DNA of 64,000 nucleotides, taken from the NCBI GenBank assembly GCA_963977105.1, contig CAXBNI010000001.1:1426001-1490000 (forward strand), written 5' to 3'. Both the position numbers and the translations under genes were made by a program. Position 1 is the first letter of the stretch, and each line of letters opens with the position of its first letter. Below are positions 44,018 to 53,089 of the stretch, one piece after another. The DNA is from UBA2705 sp963977105. GTDB taxonomy: Bacteria; Pseudomonadota; Alphaproteobacteria; Micavibrionales; Micavibrionaceae. The notes under the pieces are model-generated. The model did not search any database. It saw only the letters and a program-made list of their open reading frames with translations, and was not told the DNA's origin.

Positions 44018-44833
44018 ATGGATATATTCACGCTGCAAGCAGGGAACAGCAGCCCGCTGATTATATCATCGCCGCATTCGGGCATTACCGTTCCTGATGC
44101 AATTAAAGATACATTCACGCCTGCAGGGCATGATTTATGCGATACGGACTGGCATGTTGATAAGCTCTATAGCGATTATGTGAGCGCTAATGACGCAACA
44201 TTTATCCGCGCCAATTATTCGCGCTATGTGATTGATTTAAACCGCCCGCCCGATAATCAGGCGCTTTACCCCGGTCAGGCGAAGGTGCCGCTTTGCCCTG
44301 ATTTCACATTTCGTGAAGAGCCCATTTATCAAGACGGCCTTGCGCCAGATGAGCGCGAAATTGCAACGCGGCTTAAAACATATTGGCAGCCTTATCATGA
44401 TGAAATTTCTGCGCAAATCGCACGGGTCAAAGCCATTCACGGCTATGCGATCTTATATGATGCCCATTCGATCCGTCAGCATATCCCGCTGCTCTTTGAT
44501 GGTGATTTGCCTGATTTGAACCTTGGCACAGCGAATGGCGCAAGCTGCGCACCCCAAGTTCAAAACGCCGCAATGGCTGAAATTGAAAAGTCAGCATTTA
44601 GCCATGTGTTAAATGGACGGTTTATTGGCGGCTATATTACGCGCCACCACGGCGACCCCGCGCATGGCGTTCACGCGCTGCAAATGGAAATTGTCCGCAG
44701 CCTGTATATGGATGAAGAGGGTTATAAATACAGCCCTGATCGTGCGGCAAAGCTCATCACATGTTTAAACCGCGTGCTCAACGCCCTCACGCACCACGCT
44801 GGTGCAAGGGTTGCAGCCAAAGCGATACGCTAA
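44018..44833 (+). CDS. hutG: N-formylglutamate deformylase
   Basis: HutG splits N-formyl-L-glutamate into glutamate and formate, the last step of this histidine branch. The 271-residue protein has IISSPHSGITVPDAI, TDWHVDKLY, SRYVIDLNRPPDNQALYPGQ, YDAHSIRQHIP and a late GGYITRHHGDP, matching the N-formylglutamate amidohydrolase family. It starts 3 bases after hutH. Its 3' end overlaps the convergent hutI by 69 bases. Confidence 0.95.
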   Translation: MDIFTLQAGNSSPLIISSPHSGITVPDAIKDTFTPAGHDLCDTDWHVDKLYSDYVSANDATFIRANYSRYVIDLNRPPDNQALYPGQAKVPLCPDFTFREEPIYQDGLAPDEREIATRLKTYWQPYHDEISAQIARVKAIHGYAILYDAHSIRQHIPLLFDGDLPDLNLGTANGASCAPQVQNAAMAEIEKSAFSHVLNGRFIGGYITRHHGDPAHGVHALQMEIVRSLYMDEEGYKYSPDRAAKLITCLNRVLNALTHHAGARVAAKAIR

Positions 44834-45973
44834 ATCCGCAGGCGCGTCGATATCCCATATCGCGAAATCAGCGCGGAGGCTTTTTTTCAGCCGTCCGCAA
44901 TCACGCCAGCCCAGCGCAGCAGCCGCATGTTTGGTGACGCCCGCAAGCGCCTCTTCTGGGGTCATATGAAACAATGTACAGGCCATGTTCAACATCAGCA
45001 GCAATGAATGTGCAGGAGAGCTACCGGGGTTTAAATCAGTCGCAATCGCCATCGGGATCGCGTATTGGCGCAGCAAATCAATTGGCGGCTTTTTTGTTTC
45101 ACGCAGGAAGTAATATGCCCCCGGTAATAACACCGCCGCCGTGCCGCCGCGTGCCATAGCGCGGATGCCGTCTTCGGTTAAGTGTTCCAAATGATCCGCC
45201 GATAGGCCGTGATATTTCGCGCAGAGCGCCGCGCCTTGTTGGTCTGATAGTTGTTCGGCGTGAATTTTTACGGGCAGCGACAGCTCTTTCGCTTTAACAA
45301 AAACCCGCTCCGTCTGTGCGGGCGTGAAGCCGATATTTTCGCAAAACGCATCCACCGCATCGACCAAACCCATTTCCGCCAAGGTCGGCAGGGTTTCAGT
45401 GCATATTTCATCAATATAGCCATCAGGGTTGTTTTGGTATTCAGCTGGCAAAGCGTGCGCCCCTAAAAAAGTGCGCTGAATGCGGATGTTATGTTCTTCG
45501 CTCAGCCGCGTTGCGACTTTTAGCATTTTGGCTTCATTGGCAAGGTCTAGGCCGTAACCTGATTTAATCTCTACGCCAGTAACGCCTTCTTTCATCAGCG
45601 CGACAAGGCGTTTTTCCGCTGCTTTATACAGCGTATCACCGCTGGCCTGACGCGTGGCTTCGACCGTGGAGCGGATGCCGCCGCCAGCGCGGGCAATGTC
45701 TTCATAGCTTGCCCCTTTAAGGCGCTGTTCAAATTCACCTGCGCGGCTGCCGCCAAACACCATATGGCTGTGGCAATCAATCAAGCCGGGAGTAATCCAT
45801 TTACCTTTAACGTCATGGATGGTCTGGGCATTATTTTCAGGCAGATCATTATGGCGGCCAATCCAGACAATCTTGCCCTTCGCCACCGCAATTGCGCCAT
45901 TTTCAATGATGCCGTAATCGCCATTGCCGGCCATTGTTGCAATATGTGCATTGACCCATATAGATTCCCACAT
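44765..45973 (-). CDS. hutI: Imidazolonepropionase
   Basis: HutI opens imidazolonepropionate to formimidoylglutamate. The 402-residue metal amidohydrolase has LIDCHSHMVFGGSRAGEFEQRL near residue 72, KSGYGLDLANEAKML, FLGAHALPAEY and KIHAEQLSD near 240. Length is normal. It is on the opposite strand to the other hut genes and its coding end runs 69 bases into hutG. Its promoter region is shared with hutF (44-base gap). Confidence 0.96.
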   Translation of the reverse strand: MWESIWVNAHIATMAGNGDYGIIENGAIAVAKGKIVWIGRHNDLPENNAQTIHDVKGKWITPGLIDCHSHMVFGGSRAGEFEQRLKGASYEDIARAGGGIRSTVEATRQASGDTLYKAAEKRLVALMKEGVTGVEIKSGYGLDLANEAKMLKVATRLSEEHNIRIQRTFLGAHALPAEYQNNPDGYIDEICTETLPTLAEMGLVDAVDAFCENIGFTPAQTERVFVKAKELSLPVKIHAEQLSDQQGAALCAKYHGLSADHLEHLTEDGIRAMARGGTAAVLLPGAYYFLRETKKPPIDLLRQYAIPMAIATDLNPGSSPAHSLLLMLNMACTLFHMTPEEALAGVTKHAAAALGWRDCGRLKKSLRADFAIWDIDAPADLAYRFGCNPCTSVVREGVEHAV

Positions 45974-46017
45974 AACTTTCCCTTATAGTTAAGCTAAACA
46001 TGGATGGAGTTTATCCT

Positions 46018-47322
46018 ATGCAAAGATATTTGGCAAAGGCCGCGTTACTGCCCAATGGATGGGCGGATAATGTTTTACTGACAATCGATGATACGGGGCA
46101 TTTCCATGATGTTCAAAGCAATGCCGAATTCAGCAGCGCGGATGATATGATCTGCGCTGATATAATCATCCCTGCCATGCCAAACTTACATTCCCACGCC
46201 TTTCAACGAGCATTTGCGGGGCAGAGCGAATTTTCCACCGCCGCGCAGGATAGTTTTTGGACATGGCGGAGCCTGATGTATGATTTTGCCCAAACATTAG
46301 ACGCGCCAGAACTCGAACGCATCGCCACCGCGCTATATAAAGAAATGCGCGCTGCAGGATACAGCCATGTCGGCGAATTTCATTACATTCACCACGCGCC
46401 AGATGGTACGGCTTATGATGACCCCGCCGCACTATCACATGCAATGATCCGCGCCGCACAAAATGCGGGTATTGGCATAACGCTGCTGCCTGTGCTTTAT
46501 GCACATAGCGGTTTTGGGGCAAAGCCACCTTTAGACGGACAGAAACGGTTTATTCATAGCGCCGCCACCTATATAGACCTCATCACATCGCTCCATCAAA
46601 GCTATCAAAATGACCCGATGGTGGTGATTGGCGCAGCATTTCATTCGCTGCGCGCTGTATCACCCGCTTTAATTGCCGAAGTAACCCCTGCGCTCAAATC
46701 CATTAACCCGAAAATGCCGATCCATATTCACATCGCCGAACAAACGGGCGAGGTTGATGATTGCCTTGCATGGTCAGGCAAGCGCCCTGTTGCATGGCTG
46801 CTAGAGAATGCAGATGTCGACAAACATTGGTGCCTTGTTCATGCCACCCATATGGATGCAGCTGAGATCAAAGCCCTCGCCCAAAGCGGCGCAGTGGTAG
46901 GCCTCTGCCCGATTACCGAAGCCAATTTAGGTGATGGTTTTTTCCCGTTTGAAGATTACATCCAAAATGGCGGCAAATGGGGGGTCGGCTCAGATTCGCA
47001 TATCAGCATTAATATGATCGAAGAATTACGGCTGCTTGAATATGGGCAGCGCCTTAACACACGCCGCCGCGCCATTGCCCGCAGCGATGCATTGCCCCAT
47101 GTCGGGCATTATTTATACGCCAATGCTCTATCCGGCGGGGCGCAGGCACTTGGCGTAAATAGCGGCGCGCTTGAACAAAACTTACGGGCGGACTTTTTGA
47201 CCTTAAACGCACAGCATGATTGCCCGCCGCAATATATACTCGACCATTTGATATTCTCAGGGCGCGCTCATATCAAAGACAGCTACGTTAAGGGCGAAAA
47301 ATATCGCGCAGAAACCACATAA
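46018..47322 (+). CDS. hutF: Formimidoylglutamate deiminase
   Basis: HutF converts formimidoylglutamate to N-formylglutamate and ammonia, the branch that feeds HutG. The 434-residue amidohydrolase has PAMPNLHSHAFQRAFAG near residue 55, FHYIHHAPDGTAY, IHIHIAEQTGEVDDC near 235, the LVHATHMD segment and the metal Asp in GVGSDSHIS near 330. The ATG at 46018 follows GGAG at a good distance; the frame could begin at 46000. With hutU, H, I and G, it completes the pathway. Confidence 0.95.
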   Translation: MQRYLAKAALLPNGWADNVLLTIDDTGHFHDVQSNAEFSSADDMICADIIIPAMPNLHSHAFQRAFAGQSEFSTAAQDSFWTWRSLMYDFAQTLDAPELERIATALYKEMRAAGYSHVGEFHYIHHAPDGTAYDDPAALSHAMIRAAQNAGIGITLLPVLYAHSGFGAKPPLDGQKRFIHSAATYIDLITSLHQSYQNDPMVVIGAAFHSLRAVSPALIAEVTPALKSINPKMPIHIHIAEQTGEVDDCLAWSGKRPVAWLLENADVDKHWCLVHATHMDAAEIKALAQSGAVVGLCPITEANLGDGFFPFEDYIQNGGKWGVGSDSHISINMIEELRLLEYGQRLNTRRRAIARSDALPHVGHYLYANALSGGAQALGVNSGALEQNLRADFLTLNAQHDCPPQYILDHLIFSGRAHIKDSYVKGEKYRAETT

Positions 47323-47339
47323 ATTCACCCAGATGCGCA

Positions 47340-47368
47340 TTGACATATCCCGTACACGGCTCTAAGGT
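47340..47368 (+). promoter_or_regulatory. Predicted promoter of the following small gene
   Basis: TTGACA (47340-47345), a 17-base spacer and TAAGGT (47363-47368) lie about 28 bases before the ATG at 47396. Confidence 0.45.
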
Positions 47369-47395
47369 CTGGGTCTATATTTAAAGGATAAAAAC

Positions 47396-47905
47396 ATGTT
47401 CAGTATCAAAGAAATTTGGCACAAAGTCATCGGACGCGACCCGCGTTTAAATGATGATGGCACGATGACAACCAAACACGGCAACCGCATTATCCCACAT
47501 AAACTTAGCGATAGCGGCTTTAGTTCAAACATCGGCGAATTTATGTTTCAGCCCCGCGTGCGCGAAATCAAAGCACAAATCGACCATGTCAATTACGCCA
47601 AAGGCCAAAGCGTTATCATCGATAGCGAAAGCGGCGATTTTTACCTCAAAAACCTGCATGACAGCGAAGAAATCATCCGCAAAAGACCGCCCCTTGGGCA
47701 AATTGATACCACGCTTGAAGAAGGCATTTTCTGTCAAGCACTACAGCAACATAAAATGCACCAATTATTCGGTGATTGCAGCCCACAAAACCCAATCGTG
47801 CTTGATGAGGGCAGCGGGCGCGTCTACGCCAAAAACAACCCCGAGAAAACCCGCGGCTTTGTTAGCGCAGGCAAGACCGTGCATAACCCTTCGCCGATTA
47901 AGTAG
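47396..47905 (+). CDS. Hypothetical protein (169 aa)
   Basis: The product is unrecognised. It is hydrophilic and basic, with no signal peptide or membrane helices. It has its own predicted promoter and a clear terminator, so it is a single-gene unit. It lies between hutF and the convergent acetoacetyl-CoA synthetase gene, and nothing links it to either. Confidence 0.65.
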   Translation: MFSIKEIWHKVIGRDPRLNDDGTMTTKHGNRIIPHKLSDSGFSSNIGEFMFQPRVREIKAQIDHVNYAKGQSVIIDSESGDFYLKNLHDSEEIIRKRPPLGQIDTTLEEGIFCQALQQHKMHQLFGDCSPQNPIVLDEGSGRVYAKNNPEKTRGFVSAGKTVHNPSPIK

Positions 47906-47931
47906 GGCGATTAAAGCATAATCCCGAAAGT

Positions 47932-47959
47932 AAAAGCGCGGCATATTGACCGCGCTTTT
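47932..47959. terminator. Bidirectional intrinsic terminator
   Basis: A perfect 10-bp stem (47932-47941 with 47950-47959), AAAA/TTTT-flanked and GC-rich inside, with an 8-base loop, lies between two convergent genes. It should work in both directions. Confidence 0.88.
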
Positions 47960-47964
47960 CTATA

Positions 47965-49950
47965 TCATGATGCAAGCTCTGCAATATCCTTATACAGCGC
48001 CAGACTTTCAGGGTTCGCCAAAGCCTCAACGTTTTTGACGTTGCGGCCGTGGATGATGTCGCGCACAGCAATTTCGGTGATTTTGCCGCTGCGGGTGCGC
48101 GGTATGTCGGTTACCGCGATGACTTTGGCTGGCATGTGGCGCGGTGATGCGCCGATGCGGATTTGACTGCGGATTTTCTTAATCAGCTCTTCATCAAGGG
48201 TTTTGCCCTCTTTCATGACCACGAATAAAATAACGCGGACATCGCCTTGCCAGTTTTGACCGACGCAGATGCTCTCAGCGACGTCTTCGACTTGTTCGAC
48301 TTGGCGGTAAATTTCAGCCGTCCCGATACGCACGCCGCCAGGGTTCAGGGTTGCGTCTGAACGTCCGTGGACGATTAAGCCGTGATGCTGCGTTTTTTCA
48401 ACCCAGTCACCATGATGCCAGACATTATCATATTGCGCGAAATAGGCTTTGTGATACTTTGCGCCATCTGGGTCATTCCAAAAGCCGACAGGCATTGATG
48501 GATGCGCGTTGAGGCAGACGAGTTCCCCAGCGCCTGCGCCTTCTGCCATGATTTTGCCGCCATCATCAAAGATTTGCACATCAACCGCCAAAGCAGAGCC
48601 TTGCAGCTCACCGCGATAAACGGGGGATATCGGGTTACCAATGCCAAAACTGGCTGAAACGACATCCGTACCGCCATAAATTGACGCCAAATGAACGTCG
48701 CTTTTGATATGCTCATAGACGAAGTCAAAACCTTCATGGACAAGCGGCGATCCTGTGGAAGTGACAATCCTCAAATCAGATAAATCATATTTCTGGTTCG
48801 GGTAAATATGGTTGGTTTTTAGCGCTTCGATATATTTGGCGGATGTGCCGAATAAATTACATTTATGGGCGGAGGTAAATTCCCACAAAATATGGCCTTC
48901 ATCATGGAAAGGCGAGCCGTCATATAAAAGCACAGTGGCCTCGACCGCCAAGGCTGATATCAGCCAGTTCCACATCATCCAGCCGCAAGTGGTGAAATAA
49001 AAGACGCGGTCGTCTCTGCCCATATCACAATGCAGCGATAATTCTTTGACATGCTGCAAAAGCGTGCCGCCATGACCGTGGACAATGCATTTGGGCGCGC
49101 CCGTTGTCCCTGATGAAAACATGATATAAAGCGGGTGATTAAATTCAACGCGGGCAAAGCTAATATCACGCACATCATAGGCCGCCGTAAACGAATCAAG
49201 CGTCAGCGTATTTGGCAGGGCTGAAATGTCTTGGTCACCATCCATGTAAGGGACGATGACGGTTTTTTGTAATGATGACAGAGCGGGAATAATCTCCGCC
49301 AATTTTTCGCGTTGGTCTAATGTTTTGCCGCCGTAATAATAATGGTCAACCGTGAACATTAATTTCGGCGCGGTTTGACCGAAACGGTCAGTCACCCCGC
49401 CAACGCCAAAATCAGGCGAAGCGGATGAAAATATTGCGCCGAGCGATGCCGCCGCGAGCGCGACATAAATGGTTTCAGGCATGTTTGGCATGTAAGCCGC
49501 AATGCGGTCACCTTTTTCAATGCCGTGGGCGATCATGGCTTGCTGTATTTTTGATACCGCGCCGTAAACATCGGCAAAGCTTTGCGTGCGCGCCGCGCCT
49601 TGTTCAGTTTTAAAAATAATCGCGGGCGCATTATCGCGGCGTTTAAGCATGTTTTCGGCGTAGTTTATTTGCGCCTTGGGGAAAAACTTTGCGCGCTCTA
49701 AATCATCTGCATTAATCAGGACGGGGCCTGTTTTGTCTCCGATAATGCCTGCATAATCCCAGTATTCTGACCAGAAAATTTCTGCATTTTCGACAGACCA
49801 TTTATGAAAGGCGGGGTAATCCAGCAAGGTGACATTGCACTTATTTTCTAAATGCGCCTTAAGTTTATACATTTGAGAATTTTTAATATCTGCCGCTGCT
49901 GGCGTCCATAATGGTGCATCATTCTCGGTCATTGTGCTTGTCTGGCTCAT
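47965..49950 (-). CDS. aacS: Acetoacetyl-CoA synthetase
   Basis: This ANL-superfamily ligase (661 aa) activates acetoacetate with ATP and CoA, letting ketone bodies or PHB breakdown products enter central metabolism. Seen: the N-terminal FHKWSVENAEIFWSEYWDYAG region, MPNMPETIYVALAAASLGAIFSSASPDFG, the P-loop-like IMFSSGTTGAPKCIVHG, TTCGWMMWNWL, ASIYGGTDVV, LNPGGVRIGTAEIYR and the catalytic Lys in RTRSGKITE. Length and these motifs separate it from acetyl-CoA synthetase. It is monocistronic. Confidence 0.94.
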   Translation of the reverse strand: MSQTSTMTENDAPLWTPAAADIKNSQMYKLKAHLENKCNVTLLDYPAFHKWSVENAEIFWSEYWDYAGIIGDKTGPVLINADDLERAKFFPKAQINYAENMLKRRDNAPAIIFKTEQGAARTQSFADVYGAVSKIQQAMIAHGIEKGDRIAAYMPNMPETIYVALAAASLGAIFSSASPDFGVGGVTDRFGQTAPKLMFTVDHYYYGGKTLDQREKLAEIIPALSSLQKTVIVPYMDGDQDISALPNTLTLDSFTAAYDVRDISFARVEFNHPLYIMFSSGTTGAPKCIVHGHGGTLLQHVKELSLHCDMGRDDRVFYFTTCGWMMWNWLISALAVEATVLLYDGSPFHDEGHILWEFTSAHKCNLFGTSAKYIEALKTNHIYPNQKYDLSDLRIVTSTGSPLVHEGFDFVYEHIKSDVHLASIYGGTDVVSASFGIGNPISPVYRGELQGSALAVDVQIFDDGGKIMAEGAGAGELVCLNAHPSMPVGFWNDPDGAKYHKAYFAQYDNVWHHGDWVEKTQHHGLIVHGRSDATLNPGGVRIGTAEIYRQVEQVEDVAESICVGQNWQGDVRVILFVVMKEGKTLDEELIKKIRSQIRIGASPRHMPAKVIAVTDIPRTRSGKITEIAVRDIIHGRNVKNVEALANPESLALYKDIAELAS

Positions 49951-50075
49951 GCAGCCCCCTACATATTTTTTTAATCTATTTATAATTTTATAAAAAAAAC
50001 GTTATCATAAATGTAACGCAGCGCACAATCATTACGAATAATAAAACAGCAAGATTCATAAACTGGAAGATATTG

Positions 50076-52328
50076 ATGCTTACTTCTCATATTCAAAACA
50101 TGTCACGGCTATTCATACTGACTTTACTGCTGATTTTTAGCGTCGCATCAAATGCAAGCGCGCAAAATGAAGCCAGTAACCATGCCCGCGTAGAGATTCT
50201 TAAATCCACGCCGCATTATGAAGCCGGCGAAACATATCGCCTTGGCATTGCTTTTGAAATGGACCCGCAGTGGCATATTTATTGGCGCTATGGCGGCGAA
50301 ACGGGTCTCCCCCCCGAATTTAGATTTACGCGCCCTGACGGAATAACCACCCCTGAAATTCACTGGCCAACTGCTGAATATATAAATTATGAGGGTATGG
50401 TTAATTACGGCTATCATGATGAAGCCGTGTTATTTGCTGATCTCTCTATCCCTTCAGATTTCAGCGCCGATATTATTGACCTTGACCTCGACATTGAATG
50501 GCTGATCTGTAAAGATATCTGCGTCCCTGAATTTGGTCATTATAACGTGCAAATTCTTTCAAAGGACGCCGCGGCAAAAGCCCAATCCGGCGCGCCATTC
50601 GTGCAAGACCCCCGCATTGTAAAATACGAAGCCCGCCTACCGCAAAGGCTTGATGGTGATGTCTCGTTTACAGCAAGTGAGTTTAACTTCGACATTACAA
50701 CAACGGCCGCCACCTCCGCATTATTCGCCACGATAAAAACAGCCCATGAAAATGGTGACCGCCTTTATTTTGCGCCTCATGATTGGGGGCTAATCAAACC
50801 TTCGAGTGAAGCGCTTATCACGACCAATGCGGATGAAAACACCATCACATTAAGCTACCCACGTGGCGGAAAGCCTTATGATACGCTAAAATCCGCACAA
50901 GGCAGCCTTGTGATTGAAGGCATGGGTGGTCATTATAGTTACAGCCTAAGCGGCGAGATTGAGAAAATGGCCGCGTCTGCGCTAAGCCAAGATGCACAGC
51001 CAGAGGAAAACGCAGCGATTGCCCCCCCTGCACCACAGGCCATCGACGACGTACCGGCGCCGCGCGCGTTCTCATTCGGCAAAGCGCTATTTTTCGCTTT
51101 TATTGGCGGCATTATTTTAAATTTGATGCCTTGCGTCTTTCCGGTTTTGTCATTAAAGGCACTGTCTTTAATCAAAAGCTCTGACAAAAACCATAAATCA
51201 GCCTTGCTTGGCGGTTTATCATACAGTGCTGGAGTAATCTTAAGCTTTGTTGCCATTGCAGGGCTGATGATCATTCTACAGCGCAGCGGCGCTGAAATTG
51301 GCTGGGGTTTTCAGCTGCAGGATAAAAGCGTTTTATATGTGCTAACCCTATTAATGTTTGCCATTGGCCTGTCACTCTCAGGCGCGCTGAAATTAGAAAG
51401 AATTATCCCCGCGGCGATGACCGGCATTGGGCAAAAACATACCGAGAAAAGCGGCCTTAGCGGTTCGTTCTTTACGGGGCTACTGGCGACGATCGTTGCT
51501 GCGCCATGTACCGCGCCCTTTATGGCGGCTGCGCTTGGCTTTGCAGCAACCCAGCCTGCTTTGCAATCGTTAAGTGTTTTCGCAATGCTTGGCGCAGGCC
51601 TGGCCTTCCCTTATATGCTGCTAAGCGCAGTGCCGCCTGCACGTAAAATGTTACCGCGACCTGGCGCATGGATGGAGGGCTTTAGGCAGTTCTTGGCGTT
51701 CCCTATGTATGCCACCGCGATTTGGCTTGGCCTTATCCTCGTCAAGCAAGACGATTTTGTGTTCTTAACGCCGCTACTTTCAGCCCTGCTGATCTTCAGC
51801 TTTTTTATCTGGCTGTTTGCGCGACAGCCAAAACATACAATCGGCACTGTGCTGCGCGGTATTTTATTGATTTTTTGCGCGGCGTTGCTCGTGTTTATTC
51901 CGCTGCGCTATCAGCCATCGCCAATGCCCGAAGCCGTGAGCATGGATAAACACGCAGCATTAAATGCTCCAAACGCACATTTCGCTTTCAGCCAAGATAA
52001 TTTGGCGGCCGCCCTAGACGCAGATACAGCGCAGCCTATATTTGTCTACCTAACCGCGGATTGGTGTATTACCTGCAAAGTCAATGAACGCCGCGTATTG
52101 GCGCGTGACAAGACAGAAGCTTTATTTGCCGCCAAGGGCGTAAAAATATTTAAAGGCGACTGGACAAAGCGCAATGCGGATATCACCCATTATCTATCTA
52201 GCTTTAAACGTAACGGCGTACCTTTATATATATATTATGGGCCTGCAGATGCGCGGACAGGCAAGCGTCCTGAGCCGATTTTATTGCCGCAAATGTTAAG
52301 TTTTAGCGACTTAGAAGACTTATTTTAA
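50076..52328 (+). CDS. DsbD/ScsB-like thiol:disulfide interchange protein
   Basis: This 750-residue membrane protein carries electrons from the cytoplasm to periplasmic disulfide partners. It has a signal peptide (to about residue 30), a ~250-residue periplasmic N-terminal domain with Cys pair (LICKDICVPEF) typical of ScsB-type proteins, an eight-helix DsbD core with NLMPCVFPVLSLK and APCTAPFMAAA Cys residues, and a C-terminal thioredoxin domain with WCITCK near 665. The ATG at 50076 has GGAAGA just upstream. The redoxin gene follows after 35 bases and is a likely partner. Confidence 0.92.
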   Translation: MLTSHIQNMSRLFILTLLLIFSVASNASAQNEASNHARVEILKSTPHYEAGETYRLGIAFEMDPQWHIYWRYGGETGLPPEFRFTRPDGITTPEIHWPTAEYINYEGMVNYGYHDEAVLFADLSIPSDFSADIIDLDLDIEWLICKDICVPEFGHYNVQILSKDAAAKAQSGAPFVQDPRIVKYEARLPQRLDGDVSFTASEFNFDITTTAATSALFATIKTAHENGDRLYFAPHDWGLIKPSSEALITTNADENTITLSYPRGGKPYDTLKSAQGSLVIEGMGGHYSYSLSGEIEKMAASALSQDAQPEENAAIAPPAPQAIDDVPAPRAFSFGKALFFAFIGGIILNLMPCVFPVLSLKALSLIKSSDKNHKSALLGGLSYSAGVILSFVAIAGLMIILQRSGAEIGWGFQLQDKSVLYVLTLLMFAIGLSLSGALKLERIIPAAMTGIGQKHTEKSGLSGSFFTGLLATIVAAPCTAPFMAAALGFAATQPALQSLSVFAMLGAGLAFPYMLLSAVPPARKMLPRPGAWMEGFRQFLAFPMYATAIWLGLILVKQDDFVFLTPLLSALLIFSFFIWLFARQPKHTIGTVLRGILLIFCAALLVFIPLRYQPSPMPEAVSMDKHAALNAPNAHFAFSQDNLAAALDADTAQPIFVYLTADWCITCKVNERRVLARDKTEALFAAKGVKIFKGDWTKRNADITHYLSSFKRNGVPLYIYYGPADARTGKRPEPILLPQMLSFSDLEDLF

Positions 52329-52363
52329 CCAAACCTCTAACCACAATTTATGGAGACGATCTA

Positions 52364-52969
52364 ATGATAAAATACGCACTCACTGCTTTACTTTGCCTTG
52401 GCTTATTTAGCCCGCAAAGCGCACATGCAAATGCAGAAATCGGCACGGCGGCGCCTGCTTTCACCGTTACCGACACGAACGCAAAACCAATCGCTCTTAG
52501 CGACTTTGCCGGCAAAATTGTTGTCCTTGAATGGACAAACCAAGGCTGCCCTTTTGTTGCCAAACAATATGACAGCGGCAACATGCAAAAAGTACAAAAA
52601 ACCCTTGCCGGCGATGATTTAATCTGGATTTCAGTTATTTCGTCTGCGGAAGGCAAGCAAGGTTATTTTAGCGCCGAAGAAGCAAACAAAATCATACAAG
52701 ATAATAATGCAAGCCCGACACATCAAATTTTAGACCCAAGCGGTGAAATTGGTCATGCATATGGCGCAATGACAACGCCACATATGTTCATCATCGATAA
52801 AAGCGGAACACTTGTATATAAAGGCGCGATTGATGATCACGCCACATGGCGCGAGGCTGGTTTAGCGGATGCAACAAACTATGTTGTACAAGCCGTTAGC
52901 GAATTACGCGCTGAAAAACCTGTGAGCACAAGCGAAACAAAACCATATGGTTGTAGCGTTAAATATTAA
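52364..52969 (+). CDS. Periplasmic redoxin (AhpC/TSA-type thioredoxin-fold protein)
   Basis: The 201-residue protein has a Sec signal peptide (cleavage after AHA, residue 24) and a peroxiredoxin-like fold: AEIGTAAPAFTVTDTNAKPIALSDFAGKIVVLEWTNQGCPFVAKQY. The single Cys in NQGCPF replaces the CxxC of thioredoxins, as in some peroxiredoxin-like proteins; MTTPHMFIIDKSG and the late Cys in YGCSVKY follow. It lies just behind the DsbD-like gene, which probably keeps it reduced. Confidence 0.88.
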   Translation: MIKYALTALLCLGLFSPQSAHANAEIGTAAPAFTVTDTNAKPIALSDFAGKIVVLEWTNQGCPFVAKQYDSGNMQKVQKTLAGDDLIWISVISSAEGKQGYFSAEEANKIIQDNNASPTHQILDPSGEIGHAYGAMTTPHMFIIDKSGTLVYKGAIDDHATWREAGLADATNYVVQAVSELRAEKPVSTSETKPYGCSVKY

Positions 52970-53004
52970 AAGCTTCCAAAATTAAATAAATCTGCTATTT
53001 TTTC

Positions 53005-53040
53005 AGAACGCGCACCTTCTAATGGCGCGCGTTTTGTTTT
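53005..53040 (+). terminator. Intrinsic terminator after the redoxin gene
   Basis: A 7-bp GC-rich stem (53007-53013 with 53027-53033) with a 13-base loop is followed by TTGTTTTATAAT. It separates the redox genes from the Dot-type operon. Confidence 0.7.
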
Positions 53041-53089
53041 ATAATCTTTCAAGGTTTATGTGTCTTGAATCGTTTAGGGAAGTTTTAAA

